A stretch of DNA of 64,000 nt from contig JAJDXK010000101.1 of NCBI GenBank assembly GCA_022823305.1, positions 1-64,000 on the forward strand, read 5' to 3'. A program made the position numbers and the translations under genes. This stretch comes from Alphaproteobacteria bacterium (GTDB taxonomy: Bacteria > Pseudomonadota > Alphaproteobacteria > UBA828). Below the pieces are notes generated by a model. It saw only the letters and a program-made list of their open reading frames with translations, ran no database searches and was not told the DNA's origin. Of this stretch, positions 25,748 through 35,287 are shown one piece after another (position 1 is the first letter of the stretch; each line of letters opens with the position of its first letter).

Positions 25748-27202
25748 TCACGCGCCTGCGTTGACCGGGGGCACGCGGTCGGCCCAGGGCTGCGCCTGCT
25801 CGAGCTGGCCGGCGAGGCGGATGAGCAGCGCCTCGTCGAGGTCGCGACCGACGAGCTGGGCGCCCACCGGAAGGCCCTCCGCGGTCCAGTGCAGCGGCAG
25901 CGAGATCGCCGGCAGCCCGGTGGCGTTGAAGGGCGCGGTGAAGGCGCAGTCCGGGCCCATGATGGTGGCGTTGTAGGTCTCCACGTCGAGCGACATGTCG
26001 TAGTAGCCGATCTCGCGCGGCACCATGGGCACCACCGGCATCAGCCAGGCGTCGTAGGCGGCCATGCGGCCGACGATGTCGCGGCACATCACGCGCAGCG
26101 CCTCGATGTCGTTGTGGTGCTCGACGGCGGAGATGCCGCGGCCCTTGTGCACGCACGTCCAGTAGAGGTTCTCGGTCTCGTCCTGGCGCAGGGTGTGGCC
26201 GACGAGCCCGGGCCCGGCGAAGGCGTCGAACCAGGCCGCGGTGCCCACCGCGCCGATCCGCGTGTAGGTATCGTAGAGCGGCCAGAAGTCGTAGGGCACG
26301 TCCTCCGGCGTGACGCGGTGGCCCAGGCTCTCCAGCAGCCTGCCGGCGTTCTCGATGCCCTCGCGCACCTCGGCATCGACCGGGGTGCAGCCCTCGGGCG
26401 AGGCCGTGACCATGGCGATCGAGAGGGTGCCGGGGTCCTTGCCGACCTCGCCGAGGTAGGGGTCTGCCGGCATGCGCGCGAAGTAGGCATCGCCCGGTAG
26501 CGGGCCGCCGAGCACGTCGAAGAAGGCCGCGGTGTCGCGCACCGAGCGGGAGACGCAGAGGAAAGTCACGCCGCCGTACCAGAAGTCCGCGCCCGGCGCG
26601 AGGGTGATGCGCCCGCGCGCGGGCTTGAGCCCGACCAGGCCGGAGTGGCAGGCCGGCGTGCGGATCGAGCCGCCGCCATCGCTGGCCTCCGCCAGCGGCA
26701 GCACGCGGGAGACCACCGCCGCCGCCGAGCCGCCGGAGGAGCCGCCCGGCGTGCGCGTCGTGTCCCAGGGGTTGACGGTGGCGCCGTACATCCTGGGCTC
26801 GGTGGAGAGCGCCCAGCCGGCCTCGGGCGAGTTGGACTTGCCGAGCAGCACGAAGCCCGCCTGCTTGGTGCGCTTCACACGCTCGCAGTCGAAGGTCGAG
26901 ACGATGTCCTTGAAGTAGGGGCAGGCATTGGTGTTCTGCAGCCCCTCCCAGTCGGTCGCGATCTCCTTCACCAGCCAGGGGACGCCCTTGAAGGGGCCGT
27001 CGGGCAGCGCCGGGTCGGCGGCCATGGCGCGGCCTTCCTCGTAGGCCTTGTAGGTGAGGAAGTTGAGCGTGCCGTTCATCGCCTCGGCGCGGCGGATCGC
27101 CTCCTCCAGCACCTCGCCGGCCGAGACCTCGCCCTGCTTGACGAGGGCGGCGAGCCCCAGCCCGTCCAGCTTGCCGTAGGCCTCCGAAATCCCGCCGCTC
27201 AT
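25748..27202 (-). CDS. Amidase-signature family hydrolase
   Basis: A 484-residue cytoplasmic amidase with the Ser-cisSer-Lys triad in place: K79 in PWLVKEIATDW, the cis-serine S155 in TPGGSSGGSA and nucleophile S179 in SDGGGSIRTPA, with the same 24-residue spacing as in FAAH. Substrates in the family range from simple amides to fatty amides. It is first of an amidase-livK unit (62-base gap), so it probably acts on what LivK-HMGF import. The start at 27202 follows GGGAGGGGA; the frame is open 27 codons further upstream without support. Confidence 0.9.
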   Translation of the reverse strand: MSGGISEAYGKLDGLGLAALVKQGEVSAGEVLEEAIRRAEAMNGTLNFLTYKAYEEGRAMAADPALPDGPFKGVPWLVKEIATDWEGLQNTNACPYFKDIVSTFDCERVKRTKQAGFVLLGKSNSPEAGWALSTEPRMYGATVNPWDTTRTPGGSSGGSAAAVVSRVLPLAEASDGGGSIRTPACHSGLVGLKPARGRITLAPGADFWYGGVTFLCVSRSVRDTAAFFDVLGGPLPGDAYFARMPADPYLGEVGKDPGTLSIAMVTASPEGCTPVDAEVREGIENAGRLLESLGHRVTPEDVPYDFWPLYDTYTRIGAVGTAAWFDAFAGPGLVGHTLRQDETENLYWTCVHKGRGISAVEHHNDIEALRVMCRDIVGRMAAYDAWLMPVVPMVPREIGYYDMSLDVETYNATIMGPDCAFTAPFNATGLPAISLPLHWTAEGLPVGAQLVGRDLDEALLIRLAGQLEQAQPWADRVPPVNAGA

Positions 27203-27374
27203 GCGTCCCCTCCCTGCATCGTGCGATGGCGTCCCAGCACCAGCCTGCTCCATGCGATGGCTTGTTATCGCATGGCCGCCCAACGTACGTCACCCTGAGC
27301 GTGCCTCGAAATGTATCCGGCCGCTTACCTGAATGTGTACGTAAAGGATTCCAACCACCGCACCTTCATGGAGT

Positions 27375-28139
27375 TCAAGCGCTTTCCGTCCGGTCCTTCC
27401 ATGTGGACACGAGGAAGGAGGCCATAGTACCTGCGAGGTTTACAGACAACTCAGCGTGACGAAGCTTAGGGCGTACGGGCTTACGGCCGGTTCCGTGCGC
27501 ATCGCCGATTTTGTTGCGTATAGTACCCAACGAGTTCACGATAGATTGGCAATTGCCGAGAATGGATTTGAAAGTGGTTTCCTGATGTTGACTTGGAGCA
27601 AGGTTTAGTTCTTCGGCACACAACCTCCAAAGCTTTGGCAAGTCTGCGTTACTTGGATAGTCGATATCGGCATCGTCAAGAATATATTTGCAGACGCTCT
27701 CTAACAGTGTGCGAGAGGCGGTGATTGCACCCTCCGGGTCGGTCCTTCGGCGATCCAACGCCTTCTGCCAAACTGCATGTATGTTTTCGGGATCGAAATT
27801 CTCAAGTATGTCGTCAATAACCTGTGTACTAGGCAACCGATCAAGCGATTCTAAGTATTCGAGCGCAGGACGAAAACTATCCCAAAGAAACTCACGCCTC
27901 TCCTGGTAGGTGCCATATTCGTGCTTAATGAACTGCCAATATTGCCCAAGATCTCTACATCGTCGTATGAATTTCGGTATTTTGTTCGCGATATCGGGGC
28001 GTTCCAGCAGTTCGCGCCGAAGGCTTTTATATGAACGATCATCTCCGTCAAACGATCCGCCAGTCGAGAATGCAACTAATCCGTCCTGCATTCTTTGGAC
28101 TTTATCAAACATTGTTTCCTCAAAGGGGTCGTCGACCAT
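27375..28139 (-). CDS. Abortive infection family protein (Abi_C domain)
   Basis: A 254-residue protein with AT-rich codons unlike both neighbours. Residues ~120-245 match the Abi_C (PF14355) layout: ESVCKYILDDADIDYP, DLPKLWRLCAEELNLAPSQH, KSILGNCQSIVNSLGTIRNKIGDAHG and RHAELSVNLAGTMASFLVSTW. RNKIGDAHG resembles the R-x-x-x-x-x-H of HEPN RNases. The N-terminal half is helical and unrecognised. Such proteins are linked to phage defence by cell death, mostly by association. It stands alone between two metabolic genes. Domain call is fairly sure; activity is inference. Confidence 0.72.
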   Translation of the reverse strand: MVDDPFEETMFDKVQRMQDGLVAFSTGGSFDGDDRSYKSLRRELLERPDIANKIPKFIRRCRDLGQYWQFIKHEYGTYQERREFLWDSFRPALEYLESLDRLPSTQVIDDILENFDPENIHAVWQKALDRRRTDPEGAITASRTLLESVCKYILDDADIDYPSNADLPKLWRLCAEELNLAPSQHQETTFKSILGNCQSIVNSLGTIRNKIGDAHGTGRKPVRPKLRHAELSVNLAGTMASFLVSTWKDRTESA

Positions 28140-28271
28140 TTATCTGCATCCCATCGGTTGCCTTTGCTTATGAGAGTGATTGTATACTAAGGACGACAGC
28201 AATCTAGAACTTGGTACGCAGGATCGAGAAAATTCAATTGTCTCGTGCCTCCGAAGGCGTGTGTTACCGCC

Positions 28272-31200
28272 TCACGCCGGTGCCGGCTGGCGTGTGCGCC
28301 CCCGGCGCTCGGCGCGGAGCGTGCGGGTCGCGGCCTCGTCGAGGCGCACGGGTTCCGGCTCGATCACGACGCCGTAGTCCTCGCGCGCAAGCTCGATGGT
28401 GGTGAAGCCGTCGAGCACGTCGGCCAGCACCAGCGCAGGGTCGCGCTCCAGCGGCTCGCCGTAGCCGCCCGAGTTGGGCACGGTGATCTCGATGCTGTCG
28501 CCGGCGGCAAGACGGAAGCCGGTGAACTTCGAGGGCCAGGCCTCCTCGCCGGCGCCGCCCCGGTTTCGCACCACCGAGGCATTGAGCCCGGCGCCGCCGC
28601 CGAAGATGCCCCAGGGCTCGTCGGATTCGTGCCGCTCGCCCTCGCAGGTGACGATGGTGTCCACCAGCATCCGGTTGACCCGCACCATGCCGATGCCGCC
28701 GCGCCACTTGCCGGCGGCGCAGGGCTCGACGCGCAGCTCGTAGCGCTCGGTGCGGATGGGGAAGCGCCACTCGAGCTCCTCGATCGGGTTGTTGCGGGTG
28801 TTCGCGATGAGGCAGTCCACGGCGTCCAGCCCGTCGCGCCCCGGCCGGCCGCCGTAGGAGCCCTCGTCCACCTCGAGGTAGACCCAGTACTCGCCCTGGT
28901 CCGTGTCGAAGCCCGAGTACGAGATGAAGTGCAGGTGCGCCGAGTTGCCCGCCGTGACCTTCTCGGGCACCACCGGCGCCAGCGCACGCAGCACCAGGTC
29001 GACGGCGCGCTGCACCTGGCAGAAGCGGGCGAAGCAGGAGCGCGGGAACCGGGGGTTGAAGATCGAGCCCTTGGGCGCGATCACGTTGATCGGCCGCGTC
29101 ATGCCCTCGTTCTGCGGCACGTAGACCGGGTGCGTCACGGTGTCGAGGAAGATCATCCGCGTGATGAAGGACATGGCGGAGCAGGTGGTGCCCTCGAAGG
29201 GCACGTTGTAGCCGGTCGGCACCTCGTCGCTGGAGCCGGTGAGGTCGTAGGTGATCTCGTCGCCCTCGATGACGACCTTCACCTTCACGGGCAGCTTGCG
29301 GCCGCGGTTGACGCCGTCGTCGTCGAGGAAGCCCATCGCGGTCTCGTATTCGCCGTCGGGAATCCGGGCGATCTCGCGCCTGAGCATCTGCTCGGAATAG
29401 TCCATCCAGTGGCGGCCCGCGTCCTCGACGGCGCCGAGGCCGTAGCGCCCGATCAGGTCGAGGTAGCGCCGCCTCGCCAGCTCGCAGGCCGCGATCATCG
29501 CCTGGACGTCGCCCTCGTTGGGCGTGGGCGTGCGCATGTTCTCCAGGATGTGCTTCCACAGCCCGTCCTGGCGCACGCCCTTCTCGGCGAGCTTCACCGC
29601 GCGGTAGATGTTGCCCTCGGCGTAGATGTCGACGGCGTCGATGTTGAGCCCCGGGTAGGCGCCGCCGATGTCCAGCAGGTGGGCCGAGGCGCCGGCGAAG
29701 CCCACCAGCGCGCCCCGGTGGTAGATCGGGATCACGATGGCGCAGTCGGGCGAGTGGGTGGCCCCGTGGTAGGGGTCGTTGTGGAAGATGATGTCGCCCT
29801 CGTGGATGTCGTCGCCCAGCAGCTTGATGACGTTCTGCACGATGCGCGGCATGGCGCCCATGAACATCGGCGTGGACTCGGATTCCGCGAGCATGAGCCC
29901 GTCGCGGTCGAAGACGCCGGCGCCGAGGTCCTCCGATTCCCGGATGATCGAGGAATAGGACATGCGGTAGAGCACGCCCGCCATCTCCTGCGCGATGGCG
30001 GTGAAGGCGCCGCCGATGACCCGCTGCATGATCGGTGTCGCGAGGTCGTGGCCGTGCCGCGCCGCCGCGCCGGCGCAGTCGATGACGATGTTGCCGCGCG
30101 CATCGATCGCCGCCTCGCAGCGCGGCGGGATCACCACGGTGGTGTCGTACTGCTCGACGATGGCGGGCCCTTCGATGCGGTCGCCCGCACGCAGGGCCGC
30201 GCGGTCGTAGAAGGGGGTCTCGTGGGTCTCGCCCTTGCCCTCGACCTCGAAGACCACCGGCTGGCTCAGCAGCGGCGCAGGCTTCCCGCCGCCGCCCTCG
30301 ATCTCGGGCCAGTCGAGGTCTGGAATGCGGCCGATGGCGACGGCGCGGATGTTGATGATCTCGACCGGCGCGTCGAAGCGGTGGCCGTACTCGGCCTCGT
30401 GCGCGTGGTGGAAGCGCTCGGCCAGCGCCTCGATCCAGGCGTCGTCGATTTCGCCTGCCGGTGCGTCGAAGCGCACCTCGTAGCCCTGGCCGGCGTAGCG
30501 GCAGTCGGCGAGGCGGCGGATCAGGCGGTCGCCTTGCGCCACGCCGTCCGCCTCCAGTCTTGCCAGCGCCTGGCTGGTCAGCGCCTCGAAACGTGCGGCG
30601 AGATGGGCCCGGTCCAGGGTGGCGAGCGGCTGGCGCTCGGTGGCGACGAACTCGTGCTGCATGTCGGTCGCCAGCAGCCCGGTGGCCGAGAGGATGCCGG
30701 GGTGCGGCGGCACGAGGACGCGCGGAATCTCCAGCTCCACCGCGATGTCGCAGGCGAAGAGGGGGCCCGCGCCACCGGCGGCGACGAGGGTGAAGTCGCG
30801 CGGATCGTAGCCGCGGCGCACGCTGTTGAGCTCGATGGCCTGGACCATGCTGAACTTCTGGATCTGCAGCGCGCCGAGCGCGGTCTCCTCCAGCGGCATG
30901 TCGAGCGTTCCGGCGAGCCCCTGCAGCGCCTCGCGCGCGAGGTCTGCGTGGAGCGTCATGCGCCCGCCGACGAGGCCGCGGTCGGTGCGCAGCCGGCCCA
31001 GCACCACCTGTGCATCGGTGGAGGTGGGCTCGGCACCGCCGCGGCCGTAGCATGCCGGCCCCGGGTCGGCGCCCGCCGACTGCGGGCCAACGCGGTAGAT
31101 GCCGCCCTCGTCGACATAGGCGATGGAGCCCCCGCCCGCGCCGATGGTGTCGATGTCCACCATCGGGATCATGGCCTGGTAGTCGCCGACCTTGGTGTCG

Positions 31201-32135
31201 AGCAGGTGGCGCATGCGCAGCCTGCCGTCGGCGGCGACGCCGATGTCGGCCGAGGTGCCGCCGATGTCGAGGGTGAAGACGTTGTCGTAGCCGGCCATCC
31301 TGCCGGCCCAGATTCCGCCGATGAGCCCCGCCACCGGGCCCGACATCATCAGGTTGACCGGGCCGCCGGTGGCGCTCTCCGCGGTCGTCATGCCGCCGGA
31401 GGACTGCATCAGGCGCACGCCGCGCGGGAGGCCCGCGTCGCGCAGGCCGGTGTCCAGCCTGCCCACGTAGCTCGCGACCCGGGGGCCGACGTAGGCGTTG
31501 AGGCAGGTGGTCGAGAAGCGCTCGAACTCGCGGTAGAGCGGCAGCACCTCGCTGGAGAGCGAGAGATAGGCGTCGGGGCATTCCTCCCGGAGGATCTGCC
31601 CGATGCGCCGCTCGTGCGCCGGGTTGAGGTAGGAATGCAGCAGGCAGACGGCGATGGCGTCGACGCCGGCCTCGGCGAGCGCCCGCGCCCGCTCGCGCAC
31701 CTCGTCCTCGTCGAGCGGCACGATGATCTCGCCCTTCGGCGCGGTGACGCGCTCTTTGACCGTGAGCCGGTGGCGGCGCCGGACCAGCGGGCGCGACTGC
31801 CACGGCAGCTCCTGCTGCAGCGAGAAGTTATGCGGCTTCTTGTGGCGCGCGATGTGCAGGATGTCGCGGAAGCCCTCGGTGGTGATGAGGCCCACCTCGG
31901 CACCCTTGTGCTCCAGCGCGATGTTGGTCGCGACCGTGGTGCCGTGGAGCAGCAGGTCGACCGCCTCGAGGCTGACGCCCGCCTTGCCGCAGAGCGCATC
32001 CACCCCCGTCATCACCGCGCGTGCCGGGTCGTCCGGCGTGGACGGCACCTTGTCGACGGTGATCGCGCCTGCCGCCTCGTCCACCAGGATCAGGTCCGTG
32101 AAGGTACCGCCGACATCCACTCCGATGCGCTGCAT
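28272..32135 (-). CDS. Fused hydantoinase A/B, 5-oxoprolinase-type ATP-dependent amidohydrolase
   Basis: A 1287-residue single chain, the size of the ATP-dependent 5-oxoprolinase/N-methylhydantoinase group, which opens cyclic amides with ATP. The HyuA half (1 to ~690) begins MQRIGVDVGGTFTDLILVDE with its actin-like phosphate loop, then LHGTTVATNIALEHKGA, and DIGGTSADIG. The HyuB half (from ~715) starts PIMQRVIGGAFTAIAQEMAGVLYRMSYSSIIRESEDLG and contains DIIFHNDPYHGATHSPD. Both halves appear complete. It could act on 5-oxoproline or a hydantoin. A split paralogue pair lies at 48159-51937. The 132-base gap to the Abi_C gene is AT-rich. Confidence 0.9.
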   Translation of the reverse strand: MQRIGVDVGGTFTDLILVDEAAGAITVDKVPSTPDDPARAVMTGVDALCGKAGVSLEAVDLLLHGTTVATNIALEHKGAEVGLITTEGFRDILHIARHKKPHNFSLQQELPWQSRPLVRRRHRLTVKERVTAPKGEIIVPLDEDEVRERARALAEAGVDAIAVCLLHSYLNPAHERRIGQILREECPDAYLSLSSEVLPLYREFERFSTTCLNAYVGPRVASYVGRLDTGLRDAGLPRGVRLMQSSGGMTTAESATGGPVNLMMSGPVAGLIGGIWAGRMAGYDNVFTLDIGGTSADIGVAADGRLRMRHLLDTKVGDYQAMIPMVDIDTIGAGGGSIAYVDEGGIYRVGPQSAGADPGPACYGRGGAEPTSTDAQVVLGRLRTDRGLVGGRMTLHADLAREALQGLAGTLDMPLEETALGALQIQKFSMVQAIELNSVRRGYDPRDFTLVAAGGAGPLFACDIAVELEIPRVLVPPHPGILSATGLLATDMQHEFVATERQPLATLDRAHLAARFEALTSQALARLEADGVAQGDRLIRRLADCRYAGQGYEVRFDAPAGEIDDAWIEALAERFHHAHEAEYGHRFDAPVEIINIRAVAIGRIPDLDWPEIEGGGGKPAPLLSQPVVFEVEGKGETHETPFYDRAALRAGDRIEGPAIVEQYDTTVVIPPRCEAAIDARGNIVIDCAGAAARHGHDLATPIMQRVIGGAFTAIAQEMAGVLYRMSYSSIIRESEDLGAGVFDRDGLMLAESESTPMFMGAMPRIVQNVIKLLGDDIHEGDIIFHNDPYHGATHSPDCAIVIPIYHRGALVGFAGASAHLLDIGGAYPGLNIDAVDIYAEGNIYRAVKLAEKGVRQDGLWKHILENMRTPTPNEGDVQAMIAACELARRRYLDLIGRYGLGAVEDAGRHWMDYSEQMLRREIARIPDGEYETAMGFLDDDGVNRGRKLPVKVKVVIEGDEITYDLTGSSDEVPTGYNVPFEGTTCSAMSFITRMIFLDTVTHPVYVPQNEGMTRPINVIAPKGSIFNPRFPRSCFARFCQVQRAVDLVLRALAPVVPEKVTAGNSAHLHFISYSGFDTDQGEYWVYLEVDEGSYGGRPGRDGLDAVDCLIANTRNNPIEELEWRFPIRTERYELRVEPCAAGKWRGGIGMVRVNRMLVDTIVTCEGERHESDEPWGIFGGGAGLNASVVRNRGGAGEEAWPSKFTGFRLAAGDSIEITVPNSGGYGEPLERDPALVLADVLDGFTTIELAREDYGVVIEPEPVRLDEAATRTLRAERRGRTRQPAPA

Positions 32136-32339
32136 GGCTTCGCTCCCGGGTCAAAGGGTCTCGCCCCATCTTCGCCGACGCCCGGCCTGACGACAATTCT
32201 CTTGCCGATTGCGGACGGCGCCGGCTATGCGACGCGGGCATGCAATGGCGGCTTGCAACGGGCTCCCGCCGTCGCTAGCTGACGCTTGAGGGTCGCCTGC
32301 AAGCCAGCGGGGCCCTGCCAATGGGTGAGCATCGTCACG

Positions 32340-33740
32340 ATGTTCCTGAGCGTCTTCGACATCTTCAAGGTCGGCATCGGCCCGTCCTCGTCCCACACCA
32401 TGGGGCCGATGGCGGCTGCGGGCGCCTTTCTCGCGCTGCTGGCGAAGCGGGCCGCAAGGGATCCACCGCCCGATTCATGGCTGCGCATTCACGTCTCGCT
32501 CCATGGCTCCCTGGCCTTGACCGGCAGGGGCCATGCGACGGACCGGGCGATCGTGTTCGGACTGCTCGGCCATCGCGCCGGCGACATCGACATCGACAAG
32601 GCCGAAGCCGACGTGGCGGTCCTCAGGCAGAGCAGACGCCTGCCTTCGCTCGGCGGCATCACGCTCGCGTTCGATCCGCATCATCACATCTTCTTCGACT
32701 ACGACTCACCGCTGCCGGGCCATCCCAACGGTATGGATTTCCATGCAACCGATACGGAGGGAGTGGGCTATCTGAGCCAGATCTACTATTCGATCGGCGG
32801 CGGCTTCATCGTGACGGCCGAGGAGCTCGCCGGCGGCCAGGCGGGTGTCGGCGACGATGCGGGCACGCAAGTCCCGTTCCCCTTCGAGAACGCCGCCTCC
32901 ATGTTGCGAATGGCAGAGGAGAGCGACTACTCCATCGCCCGGATGATGCTGGCAAACGAGCGTACCCTCCGCTCCGACGCCGAGGTCGATGCCGGGCTCG
33001 CTGCACTCTGGCATGCCATGAGCACCTGCATCGATCGCGGGCTCGCGTGTCAGGGGGAGCTCCCCGGCGGGCTGCGAGTGAAGCGGCGGGCCGGCAAGCT
33101 CTACGAACAGCTCCGTGGCGAGCAGGGCTCCAACACCGCGCAGCCGCACGTCTATTCCGATTGGCTCACCGTCTACGCCATGGCGGTCAACGAGGAGAAC
33201 GCCGGCGGGGGCAGGGTGGTGACGGCGCCGACCAACGGCGCCGCCGGCGTCATCCCGGCCGTGCTGCGCTACTACCTCGACCACTGCGTCGGCGCCGACG
33301 AGGGGCGGGTCGGCGAGTTCCTGCTCACCGCCGCGGCGATCGGTGGCCTGATCAAGTCCAACGCCTCGATTTCCGGCGCCGATGCCGGCTGCCAGGCGGA
33401 GGTCGGCTCGGCCGCCGCCATGGCCGCCGCCGGTCTCAGCGCGGTGCTCGACGGCACGCCCGCGCAGGTGGAGAACGCGGCCGAGATCGCGCTCGAGCAT
33501 CACCTGGGCATGACCTGCGACCCGGTGGGCGGCCTGGTCCAGGTTCCCTGCATCGAACGCAACGGTATCGGCGCGACCAAGGCCGTGGCGGCTGCCTCGC
33601 TGGCGCTGCGCGGCGACGGCACCCACTTCATGCCGCTCGACAACTGCATCGAGGCGATGCGCGAGACCGGCCGCGAGATGAGCACGAAGTTCAAGGAGAC
33701 CAGCCTCGGCGGCCTCGCGGTCAACATGCCGGAGTGCTGA
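32340..33740 (+). CDS. sdaA: L-serine ammonia-lyase (iron-sulfur L-serine dehydratase)
   Basis: Converts L-serine to pyruvate and ammonia with a [4Fe-4S] cluster; single chain of 466 residues. The start [23 protein letters not shown] at 32340 is the family N-terminus; an upstream GTG 4-5 codons earlier is possible. Cluster cysteines are in [13 protein letters not shown] and [18 protein letters not shown], and [19 protein letters not shown] and the C-terminal [11 protein letters not shown] are also typical. It is divergent to the hydantoinase fusion, with serine synthesis genes a few kilobases downstream on the other strand. No glycine riboswitch is seen in the 204-base leader. Confidence 0.93.
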   Translation: MFLSVFDIFKVGIGPSSSHTMGPMAAAGAFLALLAKRAARDPPPDSWLRIHVSLHGSLALTGRGHATDRAIVFGLLGHRAGDIDIDKAEADVAVLRQSRRLPSLGGITLAFDPHHHIFFDYDSPLPGHPNGMDFHATDTEGVGYLSQIYYSIGGGFIVTAEELAGGQAGVGDDAGTQVPFPFENAASMLRMAEESDYSIARMMLANERTLRSDAEVDAGLAALWHAMSTCIDRGLACQGELPGGLRVKRRAGKLYEQLRGEQGSNTAQPHVYSDWLTVYAMAVNEENAGGGRVVTAPTNGAAGVIPAVLRYYLDHCVGADEGRVGEFLLTAAAIGGLIKSNASISGADAGCQAEVGSAAAMAAAGLSAVLDGTPAQVENAAEIALEHHLGMTCDPVGGLVQVPCIERNGIGATKAVAAASLALRGDGTHFMPLDNCIEAMRETGREMSTKFKETSLGGLAVNMPEC

Positions 33741-33827
33741 GATCCATCGGCACCGTCGGCCGACCGACTCGCCAGCGGTCTTGCTGGGGGCGCAGCACGC
33801 CCACGCGGCGGGCAGCGGTTCAGGCGG

Positions 33828-35264
33828 CTATTCCGCCGCTTCGTCGGTCTTGGGTCCGATCAGCTCCTCGGCCTGCAACTCGCGGACGTCGAGCTCCATC
33901 GGCTCCAGCGGCGGGATCGAGGACGAGGAGGCGGGGGGGAGAACGTCCAGCGTCTCGAACCTGCGTGCCGTCACCAGCATCCGGCTCTCCAGGGAGCCGA
34001 TGCCGCTGTTGTAGCGCTCCACCGCCTGCCGCAGCGCCCGTCCCATGTCGCCCATGTGCCCGCCGAAGGTCTTGACCCGCTCGTACAGCTCGCGGCCCTG
34101 CGCCGCCACAGCTTGCGCGTTCTCGGCCAGCTTCTCCTGCTGCCAGCCGTAGGCGATGGCCTTCGCCAGGGCGATGAGGGTGGTGGGCGTGCTGATGAGG
34201 ACCCGCTGGCGCACGGCGCTCTCGAACAGTTCCGGATCGCTTTCGATCGCCGCCGCGAAGAAGGCCTCACCGGGGACGAACATCACGACGAAGTCGGGCG
34301 TTCCGGGCAGGGCCTTCCAGTAGTCCTTGGAGGCCAGCGCGCGAACGTGGGCGCGGACCTGGCGGGCATGATCGGCGACGAGTTGCTTGCGGGTACCCTC
34401 GTCGTCGGCCTCGACGGCGTTGAGGTAGGCGTCGAGCGGCGTCTTGGCATCGACGATGATCGACTTCCCGCCGGGGAGACGGATGACCACGTCGGGGCGG
34501 AGCCGGCCCTCGTCGCCTTCGACGGTCTGCTGCATCTCGAAGTCGACACCCGCCGTCATGCCCGCCATTTCGAGCACGTTCTGAAGCTGATACTCGCCCC
34601 AGCGACCGCGGCCCTGGGGCCGCCTGAGCGCCTGCACCAGGCGGCTGGTCTCCGAGCGAAGGGTCGTCTGCCCCTCCGCCAGGCTCTTCACCTGTTCCTT
34701 GATGGCCTCGTAGGCGCCCGCGCGCGCCTTCTCGATCGCGTCCACCTTGGTCTCGAACCTGGACAGGTTCTCGCCGAGCGGCTTGATCAGCGTCTCGATG
34801 GCGGCGCGGCGCTTTTCCAGGTCTTCCCTCGCGGCCTGGCTGTGCTTGTCGAAGCGCTCGCTCACCAGCTTGAGGAAGCTCTCGCTGTTCTTGCCGAGAG
34901 CCTCGGAGGCGAGGCCGGTGAAGCGCTTCTCCAGCGCAGCCCCCATTTGGGTCAGCTCCTGGACGCGCGTCTCGTGGCTCTCGCGGAGAGTGTCCAGCTT
35001 CGCCCGGTTCGCGGCGTTCTTCTTCTCGGCCTCCTGTAGCTGCTCGCGTAGTTCCCTGTTCTCGCGTTCGAGGGCTGGCACGCGCTCGGCAGCCACGGCG
35101 AGGCGCGCGTTCTCGGTCAGGCGCGCGGCGTTGTCCGCGCCGGTGTCGGCGTCGTCGCGGGAGGAGGCGTGCCGCGCGACCACGATCCTGAAGACGACGA
35201 AGGCGATGCCCGCGATCGCAAGCAGCGCGAGGACGATGAAGATGATCGCCAGCCAGGTATCCAT
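33828..35264 (-). CDS. rmuC: DNA recombination protein RmuC
   Basis: A 478-residue protein. One N-terminal membrane helix (WLAIIFIVLALLAIAGIAFVVFRIV) is followed by ~90 residues of coiled coil (ERENRELREQLQEAEKKNAANRAKL) and the RmuC nuclease-like domain: GRWGEYQLQNVLEMAGMTAGVDF, RPDVVIRLPGGKSIIVDAKTPLDAYL and FVPGEAFFAAA. The PDxxx-DAKTP residues form the restriction-endonuclease-like active site. RmuC limits inversions at short inverted repeats in E. coli. The C-terminus (PPASSSSIPPLEPMELDVRELQ) is a variable tail. It lies 23 bases downstream of serA and may share its transcript. Confidence 0.92.
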   Translation of the reverse strand: MDTWLAIIFIVLALLAIAGIAFVVFRIVVARHASSRDDADTGADNAARLTENARLAVAAERVPALERENRELREQLQEAEKKNAANRAKLDTLRESHETRVQELTQMGAALEKRFTGLASEALGKNSESFLKLVSERFDKHSQAAREDLEKRRAAIETLIKPLGENLSRFETKVDAIEKARAGAYEAIKEQVKSLAEGQTTLRSETSRLVQALRRPQGRGRWGEYQLQNVLEMAGMTAGVDFEMQQTVEGDEGRLRPDVVIRLPGGKSIIVDAKTPLDAYLNAVEADDEGTRKQLVADHARQVRAHVRALASKDYWKALPGTPDFVVMFVPGEAFFAAAIESDPELFESAVRQRVLISTPTTLIALAKAIAYGWQQEKLAENAQAVAAQGRELYERVKTFGGHMGDMGRALRQAVERYNSGIGSLESRMLVTARRFETLDVLPPASSSSIPPLEPMELDVRELQAEELIGPKTDEAAE

Positions 35265-35287
35265 GTCGTCGATCGGCGCCGTCGGGG

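Noticed and set aside
24549-27293. A single 914-codon frame joining the amidase region to livK
   Set aside because: The frame is open across both genes only by chance; livK has its own signal peptide and ribosome site at 25685 and the amidase is in another frame with its catalytic triad.
27311-27427. A 38-residue plus-strand frame (MYPAAYLNVYVKD...) between amidase and the Abi_C gene
   Set aside because: Codons look partly natural, but no ribosome site is seen, it overlaps the end of the Abi_C gene and matches nothing I recognise; could be a gene fragment, not supportable.
28245-32282. A 1345-codon open frame on the plus strand opposite the hydantoinase fusion
   Set aside because: It is complementary to a complete, recognisable HyuA-HyuB protein. 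Composition is Arg/Val/Ala/Gly/His-rich with no motifs, the usual shadow in high-GC coding DNA.
32136-32339. Possible glycine or serine-related riboswitch before sdaA
   Set aside because: I looked for tandem glycine-aptamer features and an anti-terminator; none are visible in the 204 bases.
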